Source of the DNA: Chromobacterium haemolyticum
GTDB taxonomy: Bacteria; Pseudomonadota; Gammaproteobacteria; Burkholderiales; Chromobacteriaceae
NCBI RefSeq assembly: GCF_002081825.1
Contig: NZ_MUKU01000049.1
Coordinates: 1-35,935 of the forward strand
Direction of reading: 5' to 3'
DNA length: 35,935 bases
Every line of letters begins with the position of its first letter. Positions within the stretch are counted from its first letter, which is position 1. Below, piece by piece: positions 1-8,362 of this stretch. The translations under genes and the position numbers were made by a program. The notes beneath the pieces are model-generated. The model had not been told where the DNA came from. It worked only from the letters and a program-made list of their open reading frames with translations, and made no database searches.

Positions 1-90
1 GGTCACTGCAAGGGCGTGGACGATCCATTGAGGATCAATTTTCTGAGAAAGAGCAGAGAAATCAGGGTGTTTGTGAGCCTTGCCAACCAT
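1..90 (-). CDS. IS4-family transposase, N-terminal fragment
   Basis: Thirty codons are visible from ATG at 90 to the window edge, with no stop. The peptide contains a stretch reading IDPQWIVHALAVT, which lines up with the N-terminal (I/L)DPxxIxxxL segment of IS4 transposases that precedes the LRKRRLP motif. The catalytic DDE residues would lie beyond the edge. There is no obvious Shine-Dalgarno sequence before the ATG, as expected for transposases kept at low expression. This is a partial gene because of the window boundary; whether it is intact cannot be judged. Confidence 0.65.
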   Translation of the reverse strand, partial: MVGKAHKHPDFSALSQKIDPQWIVHALAVT

Positions 91-149
91 AGGGACGGAA
101 ATGAGTGAGTCAACATGAGCGAAGTATGAGCAAGATTCGCACCATGAAA

Positions 150-181
150 AATGCCGTTCACTTGCTTAAGTGAACGGCATT
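150..181 (-). terminator. Perfect 14-bp hairpin at the IS tip; likely terminator for yebC
   Basis: AATGCCGTTCACTT and its exact reverse complement are separated by the 4-nt loop GCTT. On the minus strand the stem is followed by five T residues, the form of an intrinsic terminator. It lies downstream of yebC, but it is also the terminal repeat of the IS element, so the IS may supply the terminator. The same hairpin would stop read-through from yebC into the transposase gene. Confidence 0.6.
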
Positions 182-245
182 ACCCTTGAGGGGAGCTTTC
201 TTTTTCCTGCCGCCGCGGGGCATGTGGCCTACCCGCGTCCGCGTC

Positions 246-971
246 TTACTCGTCCAGCACCGCGGAGGTGTAAACATCCTGCACATCGTCCAGGTCTTCC
301 AGCGCGTCCAGCAGTTTTTGCATGCGCGCAGCGTCGTCGCCGGACAACTCGGTCTCGTTCTGCGGCTTCATCGTCACTTCGCCCATTTCCGCTTTGAAGC
401 CCTTGGCTTCCAGCGCCTCCTTGACGTCAGAGAACTCGTACGGACCGGTGATCACTTCGATGGAGCCGTCGTCGTTGGCGACCACATCCTCCGCCCCGCT
501 TTCCAGCGCGGCCTCCATCAAGGCGTCCTCATCCACGCCCGGCGCGAACACCAAGTAGCCGCAATGGCTGAACTGGAAGGACACGCAGCCGTCGGTGCCC
601 ATATTGCCGCCGTACTTGGAGAAGGCGTGGCGCACGTCGGCCACGGTGCGGGTCTTGTTGTCGGTCAGGCAGTCCACCATCACCGCCGCGCCGCCTATGC
701 CGTAACCCTCGTAGCGACACTCAACGTAATCGACGCCCTCCAGCTGGCCGGTGCCGCGCTTGATCGCGTTATCGATATTGTCCTTGGGCATGGACTCGGC
801 CTTGGCTTTGTCCACAGCCAGGCGCAGGCGCGGGTTCATATTGGTGTCCCCGCCGCCCATCTTGGCCGCAACGGTGATTTCCTTGATCAAGCGGGTAAAG
901 ATCTTGCCACGTTTGGCATCCTGACGACCTTTGCGGTGCTGGATGTTAGCCCATTTACTGTGACCTGCCAT
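246..971 (-). CDS. yebC: YebC/PmpR/TACO1-family protein
   Basis: The 241-residue product begins [20 protein letters not shown], the signature N-terminus of the YebC family, and keeps the family length. Domain I is a basic helical domain (about residues 1-75); domains II and III are alpha/beta folds. Family members were first called transcriptional regulators (PmpR), and more recent work links YebC and mitochondrial TACO1 to translation of proline-rich stretches. Which role applies here cannot be read from sequence. ATG at 971 is preceded by a GAGG-type ribosome binding site 6 nt upstream. The gene is separated from the flagellar cluster by about 100 nt and probably has its own promoter: the gap holds a TAAAAT -10-like box, though with a poor -35. 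An IS4-family end lies just downstream. Confidence 0.95.
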   Translation of the reverse strand: MAGHSKWANIQHRKGRQDAKRGKIFTRLIKEITVAAKMGGGDTNMNPRLRLAVDKAKAESMPKDNIDNAIKRGTGQLEGVDYVECRYEGYGIGGAAVMVDCLTDNKTRTVADVRHAFSKYGGNMGTDGCVSFQFSHCGYLVFAPGVDEDALMEAALESGAEDVVANDDGSIEVITGPYEFSDVKEALEAKGFKAEMGEVTMKPQNETELSGDDAARMQKLLDALEDLDDVQDVYTSAVLDE

Positions 972-1068
972 AGTTGCCTCTGTCTGTTGTCCGGTCCACT
1001 GCGGACCCTTCAGTCAAAATTGGCGCCTATTTTAGCAGAACTTGAATCTGGACAGGAATGGCGGTCGC

Positions 1069-1845
1069 CTACTTGGCCTTGAGCATGGCCAGCATCATCT
1101 CGAAACCGGCGCGATACATCTGCTCCAGCACCGGCATCATCATCGGCAAGGTCAGGTAGATGCTGATGAAACCTATCATCAGGGTCAGCGGAAAACCGAA
1201 CGTGAAGATGTTGAACTGCGGCGCGGCGCGGGTCATCACCCCGATAGCGAGGTTGGTGATCAGCAAAGCCGCGATCACCGGCATGGCCAGCCAGACGCCC
1301 CATTCGATCAGATGGCCGCCCCACAAGGCGAGCGACTTGATGCCCTGATCCGGCATGCTCATGCCTATCGGCAGCACCCGATAGCTTTCCACCAGGGTGG
1401 ACAACACCACCTGGTGGCCGTCGAAAGCCAGAAACAATAGAAAGGTGAACAGGGTCAACAGCTGCGACACCACCGGCACTTGAGCCGAGTGCATCGGGTC
1501 GAAGAACATGGCGAAACCCAGGCCGGTTTGCGAGCCCATGATGAAGCCCGCCACTTCCACCGCGGAAATCACGATGCGCATGACGAAGCCCATCGCCAAA
1601 CCGATCAACAACTGCTGCAACAGGATGGCGATACCCTCGGCCGACACCAGCGGCACCGCGGGCAGCGGCGGCAGCAAGGGCGCCAGCATCACGGTGAGGA
1701 TCAGCGCGAAGCCGGCCTTGAAACGGCGCGGCACGCCGCGATAGGCGAACACCGGCTCCACCAACAGCAGGCCGACGATGCGCGCGAACGGCCAGACGAA
1801 CATGGCCACCAGCGCGTTGATCTGCGCGTCGGAAATGCTCAGCAT
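1069..1845 (-). CDS. fliR: Flagellar export gate protein FliR
   Basis: This 258-residue, very hydrophobic protein has the FliR/SctT layout: six or so membrane segments, with the polar loop QTGLGFAMFFDP about midway typical of the family. FliR combines with FliP and FliQ to form the helical export gate at the base of the flagellum in the inner membrane. It is the last gene of the fli cluster. Its ATG overlaps the fliQ stop codon by one base (TGATG), implying translational coupling. Length is normal. No convincing intrinsic terminator follows before yebC. Confidence 0.96.
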   Translation of the reverse strand: MLSISDAQINALVAMFVWPFARIVGLLLVEPVFAYRGVPRRFKAGFALILTVMLAPLLPPLPAVPLVSAEGIAILLQQLLIGLAMGFVMRIVISAVEVAGFIMGSQTGLGFAMFFDPMHSAQVPVVSQLLTLFTFLLFLAFDGHQVVLSTLVESYRVLPIGMSMPDQGIKSLALWGGHLIEWGVWLAMPVIAALLITNLAIGVMTRAAPQFNIFTFGFPLTLMIGFISIYLTLPMMMPVLEQMYRAGFEMMLAMLKAK

Positions 1846-2114
1846 CAGCCGATCACGTGCGGAATGCTCTGGAACAGCCGCGTGGTGTACTCAATCAGCG
1901 TGTTCAACATCCACGGCCCGGCCAGCACCAGCACCAGAAACATCGCCAGCAGCTTGGGAATGAAGGTCAGCGTCATCTCGTTGATCTGGGTCGCCGCCTG
2001 CAGCACGCTGACTAACAAACCCACCAGCAGCGACACCAGCAATACCGGCGCCGCGACGATGATCAGGATGTACAGCGCGTTCTGCACGATATTGATGATC
2101 AGCTCCGGACTCAT
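1845..2114 (-). CDS. fliQ: Flagellar export gate protein FliQ
   Basis: This 89-residue protein has two long hydrophobic helices separated by a short polar loop, the normal size and topology of FliQ/SctS. Several FliQ copies pack around the FliP-FliR core of the export gate. ATG at 2114 has a GGAG-type ribosome binding site about 9 nt upstream. Unlike its neighbours, the gene is separated from fliP by 71 nt containing a hairpin followed by a short T run. At its 3' end it is coupled to fliR through a one-base stop-start overlap. Confidence 0.96.
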   Translation of the reverse strand: MSPELIINIVQNALYILIIVAAPVLLVSLLVGLLVSVLQAATQINEMTLTFIPKLLAMFLVLVLAGPWMLNTLIEYTTRLFQSIPHVIG

Positions 2115-2136
2115 GTCGCCCGCTCCTCGCCTAAAA

Positions 2137-2155
2137 CGCCGGGCAGCGCCCGGCG
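2137..2155 (-). terminator. Terminator-like hairpin inside the operon, between fliP and fliQ
   Basis: An 8-bp perfect GC stem, CGCCGGGC with GCCCGGCG, has a 3-nt loop and is followed on the coding (minus) strand by TTTT. The T run is short, so this may act as a partial attenuator or as a 3'-end stabiliser of the fliP mRNA rather than a complete terminator. The fliQ ribosome binding site lies a few bases after it. Confidence 0.4.
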
Positions 2156-2185
2156 ATGTTTCCAGTCACAAACCATCATGCCGCC

Positions 2186-2932
2186 TCAGCCAGTATAGAA
2201 GCTCTGCACCAGCGAACCCATCAACAAGGTCCAGCCGTCCACCAGCACGAACAACATCAACTTGAACGGCAGCGAGATGGTCACCGGAGACACCATCATC
2301 ATACCCATCGCCATCAGGATGCTGGCCACCACCAGATCGATGATCAAAAAGGGAATAAACACCATGAAGCCGATCTGGAACGCGGTTTTCAACTCGCTGA
2401 TCACATAAGCCGGCACCAGGGTCTTCATCGACACGTCGGCCTTGGTCTGCGGCTTTTCCGATTGGGAAATCTCGATAAAGAAGGCCAGGTCCTTCTCCCG
2501 GGTTTGGCGCAGCATGAAGGCCTTCATCGGCTTGCTGGCTTCGTCCACCGCCTGTTGCAGCGTGATCTTGTCGTCGGAGAACGGCACCCAGGCTTTGGCG
2601 TAAACTTGGTCGAAAGTCGGCCCCATCACGAACAGAGTCAGGAACAACGACAAACCGACGATCACCTGGTTGGGCGGCGACTGCATAGTACCCATCGCCT
2701 GCCGCAGCAGCGACATCACGATGATGATGCGAGTGAAGGCCGTCATCATCAGCATCATCGCCGGGATGAAGGTCAGCCCGGTCATGAACAGCAGCATCTG
2801 CAGGCTGAGCGAATAATTCTGCCCGCCGCCGGCCGCCGGCGTGCTGCTCATCAAGGGCAAACCGCCGGCCGCGTCCGCGATCAAGGGCGCAGCCAACAAA
2901 ACCAGCGCGCCGTATCGGAAACAAGGCCTCAT
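2186..2932 (-). CDS. fliP: Flagellar export gate protein FliP
   Basis: The start is ATG at 2932 because it overlaps the fliO stop in an ATGA junction and gives a 248-residue product with the cleavable N-terminal signal typical of FliP (about residues 1-22). The family motif region [20 protein letters not shown] and the C-terminal membrane pair (around residues 185-240, with MGMMMVSP) are present. FliP is the main pore subunit of the export gate, assembled with FliQ and FliR and helped by FliO. A longer frame exists upstream, but it only reads fliO in another phase. Confidence 0.96.
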   Translation of the reverse strand: MRPCFRYGALVLLAAPLIADAAGGLPLMSSTPAAGGGQNYSLSLQMLLFMTGLTFIPAMMLMMTAFTRIIIVMSLLRQAMGTMQSPPNQVIVGLSLFLTLFVMGPTFDQVYAKAWVPFSDDKITLQQAVDEASKPMKAFMLRQTREKDLAFFIEISQSEKPQTKADVSMKTLVPAYVISELKTAFQIGFMVFIPFLIIDLVVASILMAMGMMMVSPVTISLPFKLMLFVLVDGWTLLMGSLVQSFYTG

Positions 2933-3396
2933 CGCGGCCCCGCCTTGCCGTTGCGGCTCTTGTCCATCGCCGCCTTCAACCAGCGCGCAAACGGCTCCGC
3001 CGCCGGCGCCGCCTCGATTTCCGCGCCCTCCGGGCGCGGCAGCTTGCTTAGCAGATTGACTTGCTGCGGCGTCACGCCCAGCACCAGCCACTCTCCCTCC
3101 AGCTCCACGATCACCACGCGCTCCTTGGGCCCCACCATGGTGCCGCTGACCACCTTCAGGCGGTTGGACGCGCCCAGCATACCGCCGGAAAGTCGTTTGA
3201 ACAGCCAGGCCATGCCGACGATGGCGCCCAGCACCACCGCCAGGCCGAACAAGACCTGCAACAAACTCATGAACGGCGACGGCGCGGCCGCCGGAGACGG
3301 CGCGGCGGTGGCCGCGGCGGTCAGACCGGACGCCGCCAAATAAAAAGCGCCCTGCACAGCACGGCGCGTCATCGCAAACATGGCTGACCTCGTCAT
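2929..3396 (-). CDS. fliO: Flagellar biosynthesis protein FliO
   Basis: From ATG at 3396 (ATGA overlap with the fliN stop) the product has 155 residues: a short N-terminal hydrophobic signal-like segment, an Ala/Pro-rich spacer, one strong membrane helix (about residues 43-66), then the cytosolic FliO domain with the LKVVSG...[20 protein letters not shown] pattern. FliO assists assembly and stability of the FliP ring. Alternative in-frame ATGs lie 5 and 8 codons downstream. The end of the gene overlaps fliP by four bases, so N-O-P look translationally coupled. Confidence 0.9.
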   Translation of the reverse strand: MTRSAMFAMTRRAVQGAFYLAASGLTAAATAAPSPAAAPSPFMSLLQVLFGLAVVLGAIVGMAWLFKRLSGGMLGASNRLKVVSGTMVGPKERVVIVELEGEWLVLGVTPQQVNLLSKLPRPEGAEIEAAPAAEPFARWLKAAMDKSRNGKAGPR

Positions 3397-3860
3397 TTTT
3401 GCAAACGGCGAATGCGTTCCGCGGGCGTGATGATATCGGTCAGGCGAATACCGAACTTGTCGTTGACCACCACCACTTCGCCTTGGGCGATCAGACAACC
3501 GTTGACCAGCACGTCCATCGGCTCCCCCGCCATGCCGTCCAGTTCCACCACCGACCCTTGCGCCAATTGCAGCAAGTTGCGGATGGCGATCTTGGTTCGG
3601 CCCAACTCCACGGTCAATTGCACCGGGATGTCCAGAATCATGTCCAGATTCTGCGGCACGCCCGCGCCGGATGTGCTCGCGCCCAGTTCTTGGAACAGGT
3701 TTTGGGCCGGCACCGGCTCTGGAGCGGAATCCACCACATCTTGCTCGGCCATCGCAGCGGCCCAGTCGTCCATCGACACTTCCTCCTCGCCGCCGGCTCC
3801 GCCGGCCGCGGCTGCCGCTTCGGCCTCCATCTGCGCGGCTTGCAATTCTTCTTCGCTCAT
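3393..3860 (-). CDS. fliN: Flagellar motor switch protein FliN
   Basis: The 155-residue protein has an acidic, Ala-rich variable N-terminus (about 1-70) and a C-terminal SpoA/FliN domain (about 75-150) containing the [17 protein letters not shown] segment and the IGRT-like ending [16 protein letters not shown]. FliN forms the lower part of the C-ring with FliM and FliG, and takes part in rotation switching and in docking of the FliH-FliI export complex. The gene overlaps both fliM (ATGA at its start) and fliO (ATGA at its end). Confidence 0.96.
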   Translation of the reverse strand: MSEEELQAAQMEAEAAAAAGGAGGEEEVSMDDWAAAMAEQDVVDSAPEPVPAQNLFQELGASTSGAGVPQNLDMILDIPVQLTVELGRTKIAIRNLLQLAQGSVVELDGMAGEPMDVLVNGCLIAQGEVVVVNDKFGIRLTDIITPAERIRRLQK

Positions 3861-4861
3861 TGCTCTTTCTCCCCCAGAGGCTCGTGAAAATCATTTGCGC
3901 CGGCCAACACTTGCTCCACCTTCAACGCATAGCGCCCCTGCACGGTGCCGTAACTGGCTTCGAACACCGGAATGCCCGACACGTCGGCCTCCACCCGCTC
4001 CGGAATCTCCAGCATCACTACGTCGCCGTTCTTCAAATTCAAAATCTGGCCCAAAGTCACCTTGGTCTTGCCCAAGGTCGCCACCAATTCCACTTCCGCC
4101 GCCTGCACCTGATGCGTCATCAGGTTGACCCAGCGGTTGTCTACTTCAGTGCGGTCCGCCTGCATGGTGCTGGACAGCACGTCGCGGATAGGCTCCACCA
4201 TCGAATACGGCAGACAAATATGGAAATCGCCGCCGCCGGCGCCCAACTCGATATGGAAAGTCATCGCCACCACCACCTCGGTGGGCGTGGCGATATTGGC
4301 GAACTGGGTGTTCATTTCGGAGCGCAGATAGACGAACTCGATGGGATGCACCGGCTCCCAGGCTTTCTGACACTCGACGAACACCACATCCAGCAAACGG
4401 CGGATGATGCGCTGCTCGGTGGGAGTGAAGTCGCGGCCTTCCACCCGCACATGGTAGCGCCCATCGCTGCCAAACAAGTTGTCGACGATCAGAAATACCA
4501 AGTCCGGGTCGAAAATCAGCAGCCCAGTACCGCGCAAGGGCTTAACATGCACCAGGTTAAGGTTGGTGGGCACCACCAGATTGCGGATGAACTCGCTGTA
4601 CTTTTGCACCCGCACCGGTCCAACCGAAATTTCCGCGTTGCGGCGGATGAAGTTGAATAGACCGATGCGCAGATTGCGCGCGAAACGCTCGTTGATGATT
4701 TCCAGCGTCGGCATCCGGCCGCGCACAATACGCTCTTGCCGGCCGATGTCGTAACCGCGGACGCCTTGCGCGTCGCCGCCGCCGCCGTCATCCTCATCCT
4801 CCCCGGAGACGCCCCTGAGTAGGGCATCTACCTCTTCCTGGGAAAGAATATCGTCGCCCAT
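3857..4861 (-). CDS. fliM: Flagellar motor switch protein FliM
   Basis: This 334-residue protein begins MGDDILSQEEVDALLRGV, the conserved N-terminal helix that binds CheY-P. A CheC-like middle domain (about 50-235, with the family GG-containing FHICLPYSMVEPIRD segment) and a C-terminal SpoA domain (about 250-325, LGQILNLKNGDVV) follow. FliM links CheY to the C-ring and sets rotation direction. The gene lies 5 nt downstream of fliL and overlaps fliN by four bases. Length and motifs are normal. Confidence 0.97.
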   Translation of the reverse strand: MGDDILSQEEVDALLRGVSGEDEDDGGGGDAQGVRGYDIGRQERIVRGRMPTLEIINERFARNLRIGLFNFIRRNAEISVGPVRVQKYSEFIRNLVVPTNLNLVHVKPLRGTGLLIFDPDLVFLIVDNLFGSDGRYHVRVEGRDFTPTEQRIIRRLLDVVFVECQKAWEPVHPIEFVYLRSEMNTQFANIATPTEVVVAMTFHIELGAGGGDFHICLPYSMVEPIRDVLSSTMQADRTEVDNRWVNLMTHQVQAAEVELVATLGKTKVTLGQILNLKNGDVVMLEIPERVEADVSGIPVFEASYGTVQGRYALKVEQVLAGANDFHEPLGEKEQ

Positions 4862-4866
4862 GCCGC

Positions 4867-5388
4867 TTACTGCTTCTGGATGATGAAGGAAGTGAAGAGC
4901 ACGCTTTCCACCGGCTGCTCCTCGCCGGCGTCCATCGACTCATTGATGATCTGCTTGACCTGGGCCTTCAGCCGCACCTTGCCGTCAGGCGTGGCCAACT
5001 CCGCCGCGGACTTGGACGACAGCAGCAAGATCAGCGCGCTGCGAATCTTAGGCGCGTAATCGGTGAATTTCTTTTTGGCTTCCTCGTCGGCCAACTCCGC
5101 CTGCATGTCCACCTGCAGCAAGGAGCCGTCGTTGCCGGCCAGATTCACCACGAAAGTGTCCAGCTTTTCGAAGATCGGCGGACCTTCTTTTTTCTTCTTG
5201 GGTTTTTCCTTGGTCTGCTCGGCGTGTTCGCCGGCCGCCGCCGGCTTATTCATATTGGTGAACATATAGGCGGCCAAGCCCCCCACCGCGGCCAACACCA
5301 ACACCAGCAATACAATGACGATCAGCATTAATTTGCCGCCGCCCCCAGCTTTTTTCTCTGCTTTTTCCGCTTTTTTATCTTCTGCCAT
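4867..5388 (-). CDS. fliL: Flagellar basal body-associated protein FliL
   Basis: The 173-residue product has a short Lys-rich cytosolic tail, one membrane helix (about residues 19-43, LMLIVIVLLVLVLAAVGGLAAYMF-like), a charged linker rich in Lys and Pro, and a periplasmic FliL domain ending in the usual VYFTSF-like strand (VLFTSFIIQ). FliL encircles the stator units and supports torque and swarming in several species. The 106-nt gap before it (5389-5494) is AT-rich and contains a small inverted repeat (GAAATC/GATTTC, 5420-5437). I see no consensus promoter there, so fliL is probably transcribed with fliK. Confidence 0.92.
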   Translation of the reverse strand: MAEDKKAEKAEKKAGGGGKLMLIVIVLLVLVLAAVGGLAAYMFTNMNKPAAAGEHAEQTKEKPKKKKEGPPIFEKLDTFVVNLAGNDGSLLQVDMQAELADEEAKKKFTDYAPKIRSALILLLSSKSAAELATPDGKVRLKAQVKQIINESMDAGEEQPVESVLFTSFIIQKQ

Positions 5389-5494
5389 ATACCTGCCCTG
5401 TTCACTGGGTGTTCATAGTGAAATCTTAAACGATTTCTTCACTATATTTTCTAATTTTAGATGCAAATTGAACAGGGGAGATTATCACAAATGA

Positions 5495-6436
5495 TCAGGC
5501 GAAAATGCTGAGAATGCCGCGAGCCGCCTTGATGCTGCTCAATGCATCCATCGGCTCGGGCTCGGCGCTCTCTTTCTGGCGCTGCGATTGTCCGCGCTGA
5601 AACGCCTGCTGTTGCTGTCCGGATTGTCCGCTGGACACCTGCGCGTCGGTTAGCTGAATGCCGCCGGCCGCCAGCATGGAAGACAGACGATGCATATTGT
5701 TTTCCAGCGCCTCGCGCGTGGCAGGCACCGCCGCGGCGAACAACACCTGCGCCTGATCGTTGCCGTTCATCTTCAGCGTCACCTCGATCGGCCCCAATTG
5801 CGGCGGGTTCAGCTGAATCTGCGCCTTGTCGGCCTTGAGGCTGACCATGCCCATCACCTGCTCGCTCATGGCCTTGGCCCAGTTGGGATCGGACAGCGGC
5901 TGCTGCACGGTGAACACCGGCGTGGGCGCGGCCGGCCTGGCCGTCAACTGCTCATGCCCCTGAAGCGGCAAAAACTGCGGCAATACCTTGCCGTCCTCCG
6001 GCAAATTTTGCTGCGCCGGCAGCGACAGATTGCGGGCTTTGGCTAACGCAGCGGGCAGCGCCGCCGCGATGTCGGGCTTGAGCTCGACGGGCTTGGCGCC
6101 GGTAGGCAAATCGCTGTTGGCCCGCGGCGAGTTCGCCGCCTGCTGCTGAACGGGCAACTGCGCGGCGCCCATTAGCGACATTCCGGGCAACGGCGTTGCC
6201 GGAGTCTGGCCATCCTCGCTTTTGGCCGGCTTCTCCTTGTCAAGGCCGGCCTCCGCCAGCGGTTCGCCGTTGGCGCCCGGCAAAAAGGAGCTGCCTAAAG
6301 TGCTCATCTGCAGCCCCAGCAGGCTGGCGAACAGATCGCCGGCGCCGGTGTCGCCGGCAGTCGCCAAATTGCCTCCCGGCATATTGGCTTTACCGCTGAC
6401 CGGATTGGCCGCGGCTGCGTTCACAGGTGTCGTCAT
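5495..6436 (-). CDS. fliK: Flagellar hook-length control protein FliK
   Basis: The start chosen is ATG at 6436 (MTTPVNAAA), 24 nt after the predicted sigma-54 start site; the product has 313 residues. The N-terminal two thirds is low-complexity, rich in Ala, Pro and Gln, as expected for the secreted ruler part. The C-terminal domain (about residues 195-275) carries the FliK signature QLNPPQLGPIEVTLKMNGN followed by the REALENNMHRLSSMLAAGGIQL segment. FliK measures hook length and switches export specificity through FlhB. A Gln-rich tail follows. The gene starts a second transcription block within the cluster. Confidence 0.93.
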   Translation of the reverse strand: MTTPVNAAAANPVSGKANMPGGNLATAGDTGAGDLFASLLGLQMSTLGSSFLPGANGEPLAEAGLDKEKPAKSEDGQTPATPLPGMSLMGAAQLPVQQQAANSPRANSDLPTGAKPVELKPDIAAALPAALAKARNLSLPAQQNLPEDGKVLPQFLPLQGHEQLTARPAAPTPVFTVQQPLSDPNWAKAMSEQVMGMVSLKADKAQIQLNPPQLGPIEVTLKMNGNDQAQVLFAAAVPATREALENNMHRLSSMLAAGGIQLTDAQVSSGQSGQQQQAFQRGQSQRQKESAEPEPMDALSSIKAARGILSIFA

Positions 6437-6470
6437 GGCCGACTCTCTACAAGTAAGACACAAGCAATAA

Positions 6471-6488
6471 AGCAACTAGCGTGCCAAG
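6471..6488 (-). promoter_or_regulatory. Sigma-54 (RpoN) promoter for fliK and downstream genes
   Basis: On the minus strand the sequence reads TTGGCACGCTAGTTGCTTT, which contains TGGCAC, a 5-nt spacer and TTGC, matching the -24/-12 sigma-54 consensus at every invariant position. Transcription would start near 6460, giving a leader of about 24 nt before fliK ATG at 6436. An NtrC-family activator encoded at 12258-13634 is the obvious candidate activator. The element lies in the 72-nt gap between fliJ and fliK. Confidence 0.8.
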
Positions 6489-6508
6489 CGCGAACCTTGG
6501 GTCGGCCC

Positions 6509-6958
6509 TTACTCCTCTCCGTGGGTTTTGTCCCAAAACCGCCGGGTGGCGAATTCATCGCTGGTCTTCTGCTGCACCCGCGCCTCGCGCACGGCGGCGC
6601 GCTCTTGCTCGCGCTGCAACAGCTTTTCATAGGCCTTGAGCTTCTTATACTCATGCTGCCAGGCCTGACGCTCCAGCAAGAATCGCTGAGTACAACGCTC
6701 CACATCGCCCTGCTGCTGCACCATGGCCTCGTCCAGGCGAGCGAGAAAACGCTGGAAATCCTGATATTGCAAAGCGCTGATGCCCTGCGCGCCGCGGCTG
6801 GTCAGCCGTTGCCGGTACTCGCCGCGAAAAGCGTCCAGCTGCTCTTGGCGCGAACGGGCCTCCGCCAACCGGCTTTGCGCCAGCCGCATGCGCTCGGCGG
6901 CCGCTTTCTGCTTGTCCTCGGCCAAACGAATCAACAACAGGTATTTGCTTTCCGCCAC
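6509..6958 (-). CDS. fliJ: Flagellar export chaperone FliJ
   Basis: This 149-residue protein is almost entirely charged and Gln/Arg/Glu-rich, predicted to form the two-helix antiparallel coiled coil of FliJ. FliJ sits in the centre of the FliI hexamer, couples it to FlhA and acts as an export chaperone. The start is GTG at 6958, preceded by a GAGG ribosome binding site and 9 nt after the fliI stop; the first in-frame ATG would remove 22 conserved residues. It is the last gene before the sigma-54 promoter of fliK. Confidence 0.88.
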   Translation of the reverse strand: MAESKYLLLIRLAEDKQKAAAERMRLAQSRLAEARSRQEQLDAFRGEYRQRLTSRGAQGISALQYQDFQRFLARLDEAMVQQQGDVERCTQRFLLERQAWQHEYKKLKAYEKLLQREQERAAVREARVQQKTSDEFATRRFWDKTHGEE

Positions 6959-6967
6959 GGCTCAGCC

Positions 6968-8362
6968 TCAGGACAACACGCCCTGCAATTGTTCGCAGCT
7001 GGAAGAGAAATCCTGCGACTCATGCATCGGCTGGGTCAGAAAACCGACCATGGGCAGTTGGCGCCGCATCGCGTCGTCCAGCACCGGATCCGAACCCGGC
7101 ACGTAGGCGCCGACGCTGATCAGGTCGCGGTTGCGTTGATAGCGGGAATACAGCTGCTTGAATTGCCGGGCCAGGGCCATCTGCGCTTGAGGCACCACGT
7201 CCACCATGACCCGGCTGATGGATTGCTCGATGTCGATAGCAGGATAGTGGCCGGACTCGGCCAGTTCGCGCGACAGCACAAAGTGGCCGTCCAGAATGGC
7301 GCGCGCGGAATCGGCGATCGGATCCTGCTGATCGTCGCCCTCAGACAGCACCGTATAAAAGCCGGTGATGGAACCACCGCCCTCGGCGGCGTTGCCCGCC
7401 CGCTCGATCAACTGAGGCAGGCGCGCGAACACCGACGGCGGATAGCCCTTGGTCACCGGCGGCTCTCCGATGGCCAGCGCGATCTCGCGCTGCGCCATCG
7501 CATAGCGGGTCACCGAATCCATCAGCAGCAACACGTCCAGGCCTTGGGCGCGAAAGTATTCAGCCAGCGCGGTGGCGTAGGCCGCCCCGTGCAAGCGCAT
7601 CAGCGGCGGCATGTCCGCCGGCGCGGCGACCACCACCGAGCGAGCGATGCCTTCGTCGCCGAGGATGTTTTCGATGAAGTCCTTAACTTCTCGACCGCGC
7701 TCGCCAACCAAGCCCACCACCACCACGTCGGCCTTGGTGAAGCGAGCCATCATGCCCAGCAACACCGATTTGCCCACGCCCGAGCCGGCGAACAGGCCCA
7801 GACGCTGACCACGCCCCACCGTCAACAGACCGTTGATGGCCCGCACGCCGACATCCAGCACATCGCGCACCGGCGATCGGTCCAGCGGGTTCATTGGTTG
7901 GCTATGCAGAGGAAACCAGGCATCCGGATGGATGGGGCCTTTGCCGTCCAACGGCCGCCCCAGCGAGTCCAACACCCGGCCCAGCAGGCTGAGCCCTACC
8001 GGCACCATGCGGCCGGACGCGCCGTCGGCGGCGGCCTGGGCTTGGGTCTTGCCGAATTGCGGCGGGTGTCGCGGCGTCAACGGCATCACCGGCGTGCCGG
8101 GCAGCAGACCGTGGACATTGCTCAATGGCATCAGGAACACTTTGTCGCCGGAAAATCCCACCACCTCGGCCTCTACAAGCCTCTTGTCCGCCAAGGCCAC
8201 CTGACAAGCGCTGCCCACCGGCAGCTTGAGGCCCACAGCCTCCATCACCATGCCGGTAACGCGAACCAGCTTGCCGCAGGGGTGCCACAGCTTGGCGGCG
8301 CGCGCGCTGTCCGCGCAGTCACGCAGCCATGCGCGTTGACGCTCAATCAGCTGCTGGCTCAT
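6968..8362 (-). CDS. fliI: Flagellum-specific ATPase FliI
   Basis: The 464-residue protein is an F1-beta-like type III export ATPase. The Walker A motif GSGVGKS lies at about residues 193-199, the Walker B strand LLLMDSVTR follows at about 280, and the family segment [25 protein letters not shown] is intact. FliI forms the hexameric ATPase that unloads substrates at the export gate, held by FliH and stimulated by FliJ. Its ATG lies inside fliH (20-nt overlap). Length is typical. Confidence 0.97.
   Translation of the reverse strand: MSQQLIERQRAWLRDCADSARAAKLWHPCGKLVRVTGMVMEAVGLKLPVGSACQVALADKRLVEAEVVGFSGDKVFLMPLSNVHGLLPGTPVMPLTPRHPPQFGKTQAQAAADGASGRMVPVGLSLLGRVLDSLGRPLDGKGPIHPDAWFPLHSQPMNPLDRSPVRDVLDVGVRAINGLLTVGRGQRLGLFAGSGVGKSVLLGMMARFTKADVVVVGLVGERGREVKDFIENILGDEGIARSVVVAAPADMPPLMRLHGAAYATALAEYFRAQGLDVLLLMDSVTRYAMAQREIALAIGEPPVTKGYPPSVFARLPQLIERAGNAAEGGGSITGFYTVLSEGDDQQDPIADSARAILDGHFVLSRELAESGHYPAIDIEQSISRVMVDVVPQAQMALARQFKQLYSRYQRNRDLISVGAYVPGSDPVLDDAMRRQLPMVGFLTQPMHESQDFSSSCEQLQGVLS

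Larger units (their letters stand above)
1..182 (-). mobile_element. IS4-family insertion sequence, left end (cut by window edge)
   Basis: Read on the minus strand, the sequence from 182 inward begins TAATGCCG and continues with TTAAG a few bases later, the same layout as the terminal inverted repeat of E. coli IS4 (recalled, not searched). About 90 nt further in, a transposase-like reading frame opens and runs out of the window. The tip and the transposase start together identify an IS4-family end. The other end, the target duplication and the intactness of the element lie outside the window. The insertion sits about 64 nt downstream of the yebC stop codon, in the same orientation as yebC. 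Confidence 0.7.

Noticed and set aside
2156-3343. A 395-codon open frame on the plus strand
   Set aside because: It is antisense to fliP and fliO and of low-complexity His/Gln/Arg composition.
2929-3894. A longer FliO reading frame of 321 codons
   Set aside because: The extra N-terminal part reads fliN in another phase. The ATGA overlap at 3396 and family length support the short form.
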